Shown in pieces: positions 25,247 through 37,051 of a stretch of 64,000 nt of DNA. Both the position numbers and the translations under genes were made by a program. Source of the stretch: Nymphaea colorata (lineage: Eukaryota > Streptophyta > Magnoliopsida > Nymphaeales > Nymphaeaceae); NCBI RefSeq assembly GCF_008831285.2, contig NC_045138.2:34629934-34693933 (forward strand), in the 5' to 3' direction. Under the pieces are notes generated by a model. That model was not told the origin of the DNA. It worked only from the letters and a program-made list of their open reading frames with translations, and made no database searches. Positions within the stretch are counted from its first letter, which is position 1. Each line of letters starts with the position of its first letter.

Positions 25247-27105
25247 GTTTTTCAAGTCCTAATTAGAGTTAGAATGATACAAACATGTCTAGTTGCAGCA
25301 CTGTACAGTGCGTATACATTTCTCTCGTTGTGTACTTGTGGTATTTGCTCGTTCTATTACACAGCTCTATGCGGTGCCAACCGAACTCATCTGTATCTTC
25401 AAGCGTCCATTTATACGAGTAATTTGATTTTCACTTAAATTTAGGGGTGAAGTCAGGAATTTTTTATTAAAGGAGCCGAACTATATTTTTAAAATTTTAA
25501 TAGGAGTCAAACTGAAATTTTTCAAAATTTTTACATTGGCTAAGTTAAAATTTTAAAAAAAAATTAATTTTTGACATTTTGAGGGAGCCCAAGGCCCCTG
25601 CCGGTTCCCCTTGGCTCTCTGCTCTGCTAAGAAATAGCTGGTGTGAATAGTGCTTTGGTTGCCGTTGTTACAATTCCTGCAATTGTTTTACATTATCAAA
25701 CGCCTCGCCGTACTATTTTCAAGTTAAAAGTTGCTTCGGCAGATGAGGATTTGAATGAAGCGACTCAAGAAGAGTTTTCAGGACGCTGTTGCAGAGGCAT
25801 TTGGAGCATGAAGAGGTAGTAAAAAATTTTGCGCCTTTCGCATGGAGCAAAACCATAACAACGAAGGGTGGTAAAAGCACATATTGGCCTGAATCGACCT
25901 CTTCCAGTGGATTCGGAGGCAAACCAATTCGATTTTGTTGCTGATTCAAGAGTGCCACGCCTACGTTTTTAATTATTTTTAACATCTGAAATATTTTTCT
26001 TACTGTTAAGTGTTAACTATCGTTTAAATATTTTCATTTATTTTTTTCAAAATGATCGCTTTATTGTTTTTTACAACTATCAATTGATTCAGCTGAACCG
26101 ACAAATTGGCTGATTCATGGAATTAGCAGCTCACTGATTCAGCTCCTAAATCGATTCAAGCAACACTACTTGTATCAATTTAGGCATCAAATTCTTGTGT
26201 ATAATGCTTATTCCAACTGATGTCATATTTTATAGGGTCAACAGTTTCAATCACTTTATTGTTTCATAAATTACAAGTTTTAGAAGGTGAAAATTCAATA
26301 GCCCAAAGTTCATGATCACCGATGCAAAATTATTATTTTCGGTTCAATTTTGGCAGTAAAAACGCAAATTACTGCTTTTCAAGATAACCAACAGCACAGT
26401 TTTCGTTTTCTGAAGGTTTACAGTAAAATTTAAATCACAAATTTGTAAACCGGTCGCTGCCCCAAACATTTGTTTGTCTTGGCAAAATCATGATACCTTT
26501 CGTTGTGAAAAAAAATGTCACAAAGTCCTACTTATCGAAGAAAAATAAAATTCTGAACAAGGAAATCTCTGCGTAGTAACATAAAAAATATTTTAGAGTA
26601 CAGGATAGTCAAAGACCAGTATCTCCATCAATAAAAGAAAAGTAATGGCATTTTATCTGATCGGGCAAGAAAAGGAACTCCCATTTGGTTTTGATCAAGT
26701 GATCACCCTCACAATATTCTGATCTGGCGATTCGGTTAGCCCCAGTGAGTGGGCACTAGGATCTCTGGATTCCAAGCTGGCCATAATTACAAAACCTGAG
26801 TTCGGAAATGTAACTCTCAAAAGAATATGAAAGAATAGATCGTCTATGAGGACATCACAGAAAAGTTACGTATTACAGATAAAACCGAACCACAACCACT
26901 ACTGCCATGTACAATACCTGGAGCCTTCTGATGAGTTACCGAACTTCTCAAGTGAAGAATCAAACATCAACAACCCAGTGGGATTCCATGGACTCGACGA
27001 ACACCCAATCCAACATGTTGATCTCATGGAACCAATTACTGGGACACCCCATGAGTGAATTCACTGCCGGCTCATTACCGCAAGTATAAAAGTGCTTCTC
27101 ATTGT
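25247..27105. other. Intergenic stretch and 3' flank of the sialyltransferase-like gene
   Basis: It includes an AT-rich degenerate repeat at 25440-25625 and several GATTCAGCT / AATCGATTC-like short repeats near 25880-26170. The last few hundred bases are the probable 3' UTR of the minus-strand gene ending at 27106. No other gene is supported. Confidence 0.4.
25440..25625. repeat. Degenerate dispersed repeat (TE-derived, class unknown)
   Basis: The sequence runs from AGGGGTGAAGTCAGGAATTT through several AAATTTTAA blocks to GCCCAAGGCCCCTGCCGG and CTTGGCTCTCTGC. This arrangement resembles a common plant repeat with a GGGGCCAAACT...GGGCCCCTGCCGGCCCC layout that I have seen in many genomes. No ends or target-site duplication could be defined. 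Confidence 0.3.
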
Positions 27106-30100
27106 CTACATATTTGAATTCAATTTGTGTCTCACACAGACAAGATCATCCAACTTGTTGCCATCCATCTTATAGAGTGAGACACCCTCCATTTGAATAT
27201 AGTGTTCTTGTGCTTCTTTTCTAAGTCTTTCAAATGGCATTACTTCCCATTTCATGTAATTTGAAGTCTTTCGGGTCTCAGACATGTCAGCTGATCTAGA
27301 AATCTTGCTAACACCAGCACTTGCAGTGCCCCAAACTTTACAGCTTCCAAACTGGCCTAACCCTTCTGAAGTGGTGCCACTTTTCTTTAAATACAGTGCT
27401 GCAGCATGAGCAGCTTTTATCACGTCTCTGCCAGGCACATCTGTCCACTCTTGTTTTCGGCCTGCCCTCATAGGTGAATGGATTCTAATAACCTGTTTAT
27501 TCAAGGAATAGATTAAGGGTTAAACACACACAGATATATATATATATATATCTATATATATATATATATAGCCTGCACGCATGCATGCGTGCTCGCGCGC
27601 GCGAGAGAGAGAGAGAGAGAGACATACACCAAGGCACTCCAGAAGCTGATAATAAGCCCTTCCTTGTAATGGGTTGTGCCCCTGTCTTGGAGTTGAAAAG
27701 TAACGCGTCCTGCAGAGAACACAGGCATGTGTAGACATTTACAAAGACGACAGGGTTTATGAGTGCATATAAGGTCACTACGCTCACCACTCTGTATAGC
27801 CAGGATCAACTGTGAAGCCATAGATGTCAACAATATCGCACATTGAAAGTGCTAGCTCTATTGATTTCATTCCTGTTCCTTTAGCACCTTTTCTCAAAAC
27901 AATGCCTTGGAAAAGGTAAACGGGGTTTGGCAGTGTCTGCATGCACAAAAAAATTACACTGAAGAATAGGTCAAACAAATCTATCAATGGGGAACCACCC
28001 CCCCCCCCCCAACTGTCCAGTCTCCTCATTAAGGTAAATTTTATTGGTATACATGCAACATATGAATTTTCACAAGGTAAATGCTAGTAACTGCCAGACA
28101 TGACGTAGGATATTGCCAATATAGTACCGGAAGTAGCCAATAAGTGGTTTTTTTTTTTTATTCAAGAATTATGTACCTTTATCATTGTGTTGAAGTCCCT
28201 GTGCGTCAAACTTTTGATTATTAGCACCTCATCAGCTACAAAATCAAATATTAGGCACATAAGTCCAATCTGAACCAAGAAAATAGATATTATCACCTAA
28301 GTGCATGAGCATGATCCTTCTGGAGTGGAACCTGATCCATAAGCTATAGAAAAAAACGTTCAGAAGAATATTGAGCTCACCTGATCCATTGACAACAGCA
28401 ATCATGTTGCGGGCAACACCCCTTGCGACTAGACGGAAGTCCCTTTTCAAGCCAACATACTTCGCATATTTCTAGAGCATGCAAAAGAAGCATAATCAAA
28501 TACAGTATGCTAATAACTGCAAAGATGCAAAGACTGGGACTCAGCTGTCAAGTAGACCAGGAAAACTGCTTTATAGTCTTGGTCTCAATGTGATTGTGGA
28601 GAATAGCAAGCTGTGCCCCATTTATAGGCATGAATCTCCTAAGAAGATTCAACCTTGATGGGAGAAACAAATGGAAGACAAGTGCAGTTCTTGAAACAAA
28701 TATAAGTAATTAGCAACATAAAAAGAGGATCCTGACTAAAAAAAGGAAAACTTTTAATACCAAAAATTATGCTGGTAGTCAAGCACATAACTTGGTGATT
28801 AGATTTTACTAAACCCAAAAGCAGAAGCTGAGTTTTAAATGTAAGCTTCATAAAAAACCTAAACTTCAATGCATCAGTCATCCCTTTCTTTTTCTTCTGT
28901 TAGAATTCCAGATGCCCTTTCTTACCCACATTGGCAATACAAGGATACTTCTTACAACTTCTGAAGCATCTGATGATCATTAACCCCATGTGAGTAAGCA
29001 AATGGGTAGACCAATTACTTGCTAGAGGGGTTGTGCAACCAAGTTTTGAGGAAGAACCACTTTTTTGGTCCAATGTGTTTTATGGGCCACAACATAGCCT
29101 TTGTTAATATCTTGTTTATTTGCTACGAAGAAATCCACAGAGAAGAATTAGGTGTAGTACTCTAATTTTCCATCCTGAACATAGTTTAAGAATCAAATCA
29201 AATAAGATTTTGCATCACTGTAGTATATCATATTTATCTAAATATATAGGATAACACATTAATAACAAATAGCTCTCCTATAACACATCGAATTAACAAT
29301 TGTTTTCTGTTTTCTTTTTGAAGTTCTCAGCAAAACTTAAGGCTCACCTAGGTGGTCAGGGAGGTGCACACCTTAGAAACTAACCATGATTTTGGAGTTT
29401 GGACCACATTAAAGAACTAAACATCAAATGCAGATTCCAAAAAATAATAGTTGAGCAATAGAAATCACTTCCCAGCCCAATGAATACACACTAAACCAGC
29501 ATTTCCATATATTATATTAGATAAATATTACCTAGCAGACCTCCCAAAGGAAAAAAAAGATCGAGTATACACCTCATTGACCGGTGCTTCATTATCTCTA
29601 ATAACAGCATCATGAGCATCAATCTCCTGTCCAAACTCTGTCTTTAGAAGGTCTCCTGAGTTCCCGACAACTGCACAGGTCCTAAATTGACGGGGAAAGA
29701 AAGGTGGTTTGGACGGCAGGACTAATTCAAGGTGCTCCTCACAAAGTGTGCGGTTGTAACATTTGTCAGCCCCTCTTCAATCAACAAAAACAAACTATCA
29801 ATGCCACATTATCCATGAACTTGAAAAAATTATGCTAGAATGCAAGGAAAACCAGGTAAAAATTGTTTAGCAGCATACAATTGTGCAATCCTTTTTGCTG
29901 CATACTCTAGCCAACCATCAGGACGAGCATCTAGATATTCCCTTGTTAAGATTGTAGTCATGTTTCGATACTGCAATTATTGAATATTAGAACACAGAAC
30001 CCCAAGAGAAAAAATAAATCAAGCATCCAGTAAAATGCTATTACCTGTTCCCATAGAAGAATAGCCTCACAAATATCATATTCATAATCAAGGGCTTCAT

Positions 30101-31668
30101 ACTTGTTAAATTGCTTATTGTACTGAAAAACGGAGAATATGAAAAGTTAAATCAGGAACTGGTATAAGCACCATTGGATCAGTTCCCATGGGGATCCGAT
30201 CCAATTCTATTCCTGTTGCCTAACAGGAACATTCAACTAATATGCAAAAAGGAGCCACAGATAGCTTAAGAGATTACCCAGGTACTGTTTGTGCCTTCAG
30301 GAAATTTAAGGATGAGTTTGCAGTGATCAACAATCTCTGCCGTAAGACCTAAGCCTTTGTTTGCCTAGAAGATACCTAATAGTTAGAAGATGGCCTTCCA
30401 TACAGAATTAGAAGTTCCATACATATGAAAAACTTAGAATGAACAATCTAGCTGTACAACATCGTTGCTGTAGTGTTTCTTTCTTTTTTTTCCAGGAGAG
30501 AAGCAACTAAAGCCAATTGAATTAAGCAGAAAATTTGATTTCATTGTCCTTGAGTGAATTCTTCTACAACTGTGACCAACAAAAATTGATAAATACAATT
30601 CAGTCTAGGAGTCTATGCAGTGATAGTATATATGCTTTCTAGTTTCTTCCAAATGAACTAGCCCCAAGGTAATAAAGGACCTAAAAGAATGTTGCACAGG
30701 GAGTTCAGGCATCGGCAGCTCCCCTTTTAGACGTAGATATCTCAAAATCTCTAACCAGATACAACGGTGAGGCCAAATCCCTGCACGAAGTTCCCAATGT
30801 CCCACCAATATATGCCACTTGAAATCATTGTTACCGCAACACAACGAAAATTCTTAGCTAACTGCCAACTCCACTAACGACCACTTGCATTGAAAGAGCT
30901 TCAAAATCGGTATTATAATTCATAGTGATGTAGATCAACTGAACTAAAAAGTGCATGCATGTAGATCAAACATATACTCAAATTTCAGCTCCGGGAATCG
31001 CTAGAAACTATGCATTACTGGATTGAACGCTGCCCAGAAGAACGCGCAGTAGAATCAGATGCATATTTGCGCATCCTATTGGCCGTTATTATCAAACAAT
31101 TCCAATAGACAATATAGCTACTCAAATTACTAGGAACAAAAAAGATCCAGTAAATAAAAAAGGTCTAAGTATTATTCTTGAGGTGAAACCTATAGAGGCC
31201 TTAAACTAAAACTCTGATATAGACAACCCGTTTTTGAAGATCCAAAAAACGCAAAAAGATGGCATTAAAGCAGGCACGCGTCTAAGCGCCAAGACAGGGA
31301 CCATATAGAAAGATGTAAAAATTTCTAGGTCAAATCAACAAGACAAAGGAAAAAGAAATGGGCGTGGATCTATCGAGTGAACTGAAACACTGACCACACA
31401 TTGCTGCAGTTGGCTTTGTAATTGATACAGCCTCAGAATGCTCTTGTCCCTCAGCTCGTTTCTCCTCGATCCTACAGGGGTAGCCAGGAAACAGGATCAG
31501 AAAGAGGGGTATCGCGCAGAAAGAAATGAAGATAGATAGAAGGGAAAAGGTGGGGGGAAGGAATCAGCTTACTGGTGAGTGAAAATTGAATGGCGAAGAC
31601 CAAAAGGGCGAAAGAGAAAACGATGAAGAGAAGGGTGATGGTGGCGGGCCGTCGGTGGGGGGCTTCAT
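27106..31668 (-). CDS. Sialyltransferase-like protein (GT29 family), one-base gap in exon 1
   Basis: Eleven exons on the minus strand: 31668-31573, 31471-31395, 30364-30278, 30122-30045, 29970-29879, 29774-29573, 28471-28381, 28235-28177, 27936-27788, 27709-27628 and 27492-27106. A C-run in exon 1 (31657-31662) lacks one base. With it restored the phases all agree and the protein has 466 residues: a short basic N-terminus, one membrane anchor ([16 protein letters not shown], about 11-26), and a Golgi-lumen domain. Sialyl motif L is near 176-210 ([27 protein letters not shown]). The S-motif region is near 290-311 ([17 protein letters not shown]). The C-terminus ends in a [13 protein letters not shown] segment. 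It resembles plant SIA1/SIA2 and rice STLP1. Plant GT29 proteins sit in the Golgi; sialic acid transfer is not established for them, and arabinogalactan or pectin roles have been proposed. Confidence 0.85.
27529..27622. repeat. Compound microsatellite filling the last intron of the sialyltransferase-like gene
   Basis: The 135-bp intron 27493-27627 is mostly (TA)n (two blocks around 27536-27571), a palindromic GCATGCATGC / GCGCGCGC segment, and (GA)n up to 27622. On the gene's strand the (CT)n block lies within a few bases of the 5' splice site of exon 10. Confidence 0.85.
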
Positions 31669-34148
31669 GGTGGTCGTAGAATCCTTTCTTCCGAGAGAGG
31701 GTGCAGGCAGAAGCCGATTCGTCCGATCGATTAACTTCGAGCTGATGATGCGTGTCGGTCGACCGAGTTCGCGCGGGGAGACTGACACCGATTGCTGCTG
31801 AATGGGAAATAAAACGGGTCAGGTTGGGGTGGCCATGTTCGGATCAGCCCACCCGATTTCAAGCATATATACTTATTTGTTGGCAGTGCACTACCGACGA
31901 TGATGAAGAAGAGAAGGACATTCTTCTCAGGCAGGAGCAGGACTTGTGAATTCCCAACACTGAGCCTGCAAATTAATGGATGCAAATGTGCCGATCGAAT
32001 CTGGTCTCGGGTGCTCTTTATTTTTCTACTGCATCACCATCCCTTTCCGTTTCGACCATTTCGCTGTCCGAGCAGTTGAAGTCCTGCTACCTGACACAAG
32101 AGAGAAGCGAACCAACACAAAGAGCCGCATCCCTTTCCCTTCGCCATCTTCTTACTAGGTACGTGCTTATTTGTCACTAGCAATTCATGACAAGGAGTTC
32201 TAGTCTTGCTGCCTGCTGGCTGGCTGGCTGGATCCTATACATAGCTATAGCTTAGATTATGTGATCTTAAGGCTTTCTAGTATGGTACTAGAACTGAAAA
32301 TACAGGAAAAAATGTATCATGAGTCTGTATATGTTGGAACTAGTCCCATATTAGTAAGTTTTGGTAAATTAAATTGAGCTAGTTAATAGAATATTAGTAT
32401 TAGCAGTGTAAACATTTATATGATTATGGAATTATTGCATTGATATTCTTAAGTTAGGAAGCGTGAACTTGTATTATAAGAGTTTGTAAGTTCTTAGGTT
32501 CTTTGTTAAAAGTTAGCAATTTAGTTGTAGTTTTTAGTGGCTTAAAATGAAGTTGGACGAGAGGGAGGTGCATTCATAAGCTTTTAACATGTCATATTCT
32601 GTACCGGGTGTTTGTTGTCGGGAGGGAAGATGGAGTTCACTTCACGATAATTAATCATGTGAAGGCAAAAATGATCGAAGACTATTAATATACCACGGCT
32701 AGTGGCTTATGAAAATCACACACACGGATAAATGAGGAGCATCTGGAGAAATATTTGATTTCAAAATTTCTTCTTGTCCACCTACTACGATTAGTAGTAG
32801 TCATCGTAGACGAAGTAAAAGGGAATCATGAAATACTTGTACAAGTATTCTTATTCTTGGCCATGAAGTATATTTAGGGGTTGTAGAACCGGAGAGGCCT
32901 CGCAAATCTGAGTGAGTGCGTGGTGAACTTAATCAATCAGAGAGATTAAACTTAAAGGGGCAATTATTGATGAGAATGGAGATGATCTGGCACTAATAAT
33001 GATGCATTATTTGACATGGATGGATTGTACGCCCGCTGCCGTTTGTTGGCCTTCCCTCATCTTTGAGGATCTAAAAAAAAAGGGGTGTAGGTGCTGCGTC
33101 ACAATCTTTTTTTCTTTTTAATTTTTAAAAATATAATTACCTTTTTCCTGTCTCTCTCGCATATTCTACGCTTTATACTATAGCTTCCAACGGATTCAGT
33201 CTCAATCATCCCATGCATCTCTTTCTATTCTATGGGTAGCACAACTGGTTGGGTTAAGGTTTTACTGAATCAAGTGGTGCAGGTATTCAATTTCATTTTT
33301 GAACAGTGCTATGTTGATGGTATTAACAAGTAATGTTAGTAAATAAGATTCTCGTCTCGTCTCTCCAGTCTCCTCTCCTCTCCTCTCCTCTCAAAAAAAC
33401 AAAACAAAACAGAACCTTTCACCTATCTCCCGACGAGGGCCACCGGACGGCATCTTTTCTTCATCTCCCAATAACCGGCGGCCCTCCCTTTCTTTGTTTT
33501 GATGAGTGAAGAGAAGACCGCCGCTTAGCAGACAGTGCGAATTATATGCTTTCTAAATGCAGTCCGGCCAGGGGACCTCCAATAATTTTACTACAATTAT
33601 AGATAGTCCTGCTGGTTAGTGAAAATAGTGGGCGGCGTTCAGTTGTGGAAATGAAGACAAGCCCACAGACTTGGATCCAAGAAATTGCTTGGCTGTGCAG
33701 GAGTGGAGGACCTTGGTGTTTGGAAATCGCTCCCGCAATATGGACGGACGCTCCCCCCTTCCATCAATCAAAACTTTACTCCCGTGAACGCCACCTGTTT
33801 TGTTACAATATATTAATTGTTCAAGGAAGAAAGAGAGAATCGTGTTCAGGCCGTAGGTTTTCCAGTTTTTTTTAATGTATCATTCATGGCCTGCTCTCTC
33901 CCATGGATTTGGTAGTTGAACTTTCTGGAAAAGTCCATCGGTTTTGAAATTTCTTGGTAGGCACTCAACGCTAAACAAAACAAAATTTAGGACGTGAATA
34001 TGTTTGTACTAATTACCGCTCCGTGTCCGAGAAGAGAACCATTCTGCGCGTTGTCAAAATCCGTGGGCCCTTACAATTCTGTGTTCTTTTCCTCTTCCCC
34101 GGCGCGGTTTCGCCGAAAGCAACCAAAAAGACGCCCTACAGCCCGGCG
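31669..34148. other. Divergent intergenic region between the sialyltransferase-like and PPDK-regulator genes
   Basis: The two genes point away from each other, so this 2.8-kb region (up to 34487) must hold both promoters. No strong TATA box was seen for the minus-strand gene. Frames in this stretch are short and unconvincing. A CTCTC-repeat tract lies near 33370-33395. Confidence 0.45.
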
Positions 34149-34156
34149 TATATATT
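34149..34156 (+). promoter_or_regulatory. TATA-like box of the PPDK regulatory protein gene
   Basis: TATATATT lies 332 bp before the chosen ATG at 34488. The sequence between is CT-rich and GC-richer than the flank, as is usual for plant 5' leaders. Support is positional only. Confidence 0.3.
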
Positions 34157-34487
34157 CAATCCATCATCCCCATGCGACGGCTACACCCATAAATCGAATC
34201 GAGAGCAACGGCAGTCGAGACGGCCGACTGATCTGAGGCGCCGGATCAATTTTCTGGTCCGGAACTCAACATTCTTCTCCCCCTTTCTAACCCTTCACTG
34301 CGTTTCATCCCCTCTTCATCCTTCCCGGGCTATTTCCTTCCCTTTCCTTGAAGCCCGCTGCGTTTTACTTGTGATTCCTCCTCAATCCCAACTGAATTTC
34401 CTTCCGCCTTTCTACAATCCCACACCTGTCCTCTTCTCCCTCCTCGAAAACCTCGGCCTGCCCTCGATTCTTCGGATCGCTCCCAAA

Positions 34488-37051
34488 ATGATAGTTGTTT
34501 CCCCTCGACGGTCCGCCGTGGTCGTGGATCTGAGCCCCCGCTCGGCCTCCACCACCTTCCCTTCGCCACGGAGCCCGCGCAGCCAACTTCTCTTCCCCCT
34601 TGCCGACCCCCAGAACCCCAGGTTCCTGTCGCTCCCCTGCGTCCCTGCGCAGCAAGACGTCACCAACCCCCCCGACGGCGAGATGGAGGAGCCCCGGCGC
34701 GATTGGAAGTCCAAAGGCAGCCGCCAGCTGAGCAAATGGTCCCGAGCCCGCTCGATCCGTTACGGCCGGCGTGCCCATCGCCCATCCAGTCCGGACCGCG
34801 CAGACTCCTCCGACCCGGAGACCCCAGTGGCAGTGGCAGACAGGACCTCCCCGGCCGCGTTCGCGTCACTCCTTCTCCAGAGCGACGACGAGGATGAGGC
34901 AGACGTTGTCAGTGGGGGGAAGGCGATCTACATGGTGTCGGACGGGACGGGATGGACAGCGGAGTACACCGTGAACACGGCGCTTGGACAGTTTGACCAC
35001 TGCTTGGGCAATCGGGCCTGCGCCGTCCAGACCCACATCTTCTCCGGGGTAATCCTTTCCCCTCTCCATTCTCTCTTTCCCTCTTTTCTTCCTCTTTCCC
35101 TCTTTGGGTCGGACCAACAACCTGTTAGGCTTTCTAGGGTTGGATGCTTCTCTGGCCAAATATTACGTCTTTTAAAAGAGAATCGACATTTTTCATTTTC
35201 CATCCGTGAAGGTTAATGCTTCTTTCGAGGGAATTCTTGATAAACTAAAGTTTCTGGGTCGATGGTATTTCAGTTGCTTGGAAAGAAAAAAAATAAAAAA
35301 AACCATCTTCAGTGGTGCCAATGTTGACAATCTAACATTTCCTATGTGTCGTGTCATGGTTGCCGAAGCGTTTCTGTTTTCTGTAATAAGAGAGAAGCAT
35401 GATGTATTCATATGTTTAGTGGATTAGGCTCTTTCTGCTGACGTTTGGGGGTGCGGTCCTAAATATTTTCTGATGATAGACGCTAAATCGCTCTTTGCTT
35501 AATCTCCACTATTTGTGCAGTCCAGTGCGAAACGACCATTTTTGAACATAGTGTTGGAGCCATCATTCATTCTCAAGTCTCTAAATCTGAGCACTAGCTA
35601 GTTCTTGAATCATCTGTTTTTTTGGTATATTGAATAGCTTGTTACCTTTTTTCCAATGGGATTACTAATAAGCTGAACATGGCTTCAGATCGAGAATGAG
35701 GGGCAGCTTTTGGAGGTGATCAAACAGGCAGCAAGGGTAGGGGCGCTGGTGCTGTACACACTGGCTGACCCCAACATGGCGGAGTCGGCAAATCACGCTT
35801 GCCAGCTCTGGGGGGTCCAATGCGCCAACATACTGGCACCGACGACCGCAGCCATCGCCGCCCACCTTGGCGTCAACCCCTCCGGCATCCCACGCGGCAA
35901 GGCACCACTCACCAAGGAATACTTTCGCCGGATCGACGCCATCGAGTTCACCATCAAGCAGGATGACGGGGCGCTGCCAGAGAACCTTCACCGTGCTGAC
36001 ATAGTCCTGGTCGGTGTGTCCCGGACGGGCAAGACCCCGCTGTCCATATACCTCGCCCAGAAGGGCTACAAAGTCGCGAACGTGCCGGTTGTCATGGGCG
36101 TGCCCCTGCCGCAGCACCTCTTCGAGGTCGACCAGGACAAGATCTTCGGATTGACGATCAATCCGTCCGTCCTCCAGTCGATCCGGAAGGCGAGGGTGAA
36201 GGCCCTCGGGTTTGAAAGCGACAGCTCCACCAACTACTCACGGATGGTCCATGTCAGGGAGGAGCTGGACTATTGTAGCCGCATCTTCGCCCAGAACCCC
36301 GGTGGCCAGTCATTGGTGCGTCTTTCTCTCCCCTAGCTTGTGTCAATCAATTTCCATTTTGTTGGCTCTATCTTTCCGACAAAAACTTAGCCTTGTGTTC
36401 GTCGTCGTCTTGTTTTCCGATTTGCAACTGGTTTGTGTTTGCAACCTCGAGCGGGCGTGGTCTCTTTTTTAACCAGGTTTTGTTTTCCAAGTTGCTGTTT
36501 GAACACCGTCATTGGAGCGCGTCGTACTTGTGATCAACAATCAACAATAGGCTCGAATTGTCTCGGCTACTTTGGATTCCAGTTGTCATGCTTCCGTAGC
36601 ATGATACTCTTCTTCGGTTCTCATCAGGAATCTCAGAAAGCTGAAAGTTTGCGAATTTCAGATAGCGTGTTACGTTTCCTAAACTCTTGGGTTCCACTTC
36701 CCTCCTCGGCCGTCTTTCTTCAGCAACGGCCTCGTGTCCTGGATATTCTGGGGATCCATCAATATCTGACATTGCAACACCGTCGAAACGAGTCCGCGAT
36801 GTTGCTCAACAGCGGGACTATATTAGGGAGTGCCTAGGAACATCATCATATTTTGGATGAATCATGACCATCTTAGATACTGTAGCTAATGAGAGGTTCG
36901 GTTGTTTGCATAAACTTACAATGTCTTAATCGTCTCGTTTGGTACAGAGGTGACAGGGAAAGCAATAGAAGAAACTGCAGCGGTGGTGGTAAGGACCTAT
37001 CATGACCGGAAACAGAAGCATTCCATACCAAGGATCTCAAGGCGTTATTAG
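34488..37051 (+). CDS. RP1: Pyruvate,phosphate dikinase regulatory protein, chloroplast; one-base gap in exon 2
   Basis: Three exons: 34488-35048, 35689-36315 and 36948-37051. The start [19 protein letters not shown] gives a serine/arginine-rich plastid transit peptide. The frame runs further upstream, but that part has no transit features. The conserved DUF299 domain begins with [13 protein letters not shown] (about 157). It includes [20 protein letters not shown] and a P-loop GVSRTGKTP (296-304). The family reversibly phosphorylates a PPDK active-site-loop threonine, using ADP to inactivate and phosphate to reactivate, in the plastid stroma. As written, exon 2 leaves frame at 36297-36300 (CCCC): the expected NP-x-WPVI-E is read as NPGGQSL, and exon 3 would then stop after one codon. 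One more C gives [14 protein letters not shown], a clean junction to exon 3, and a 430-residue protein ending ISRRY. High codon GC in exon 2 fits the family. Confidence 0.92.

Noticed and set aside
34023-34487. Upstream extension of the PPDK regulator frame giving 155 more residues
   Set aside because: The extension crosses the TATA-like box and CT-rich leader, has no transit-peptide character, and the ATG at 34488 gives a normal plastid N-terminus.
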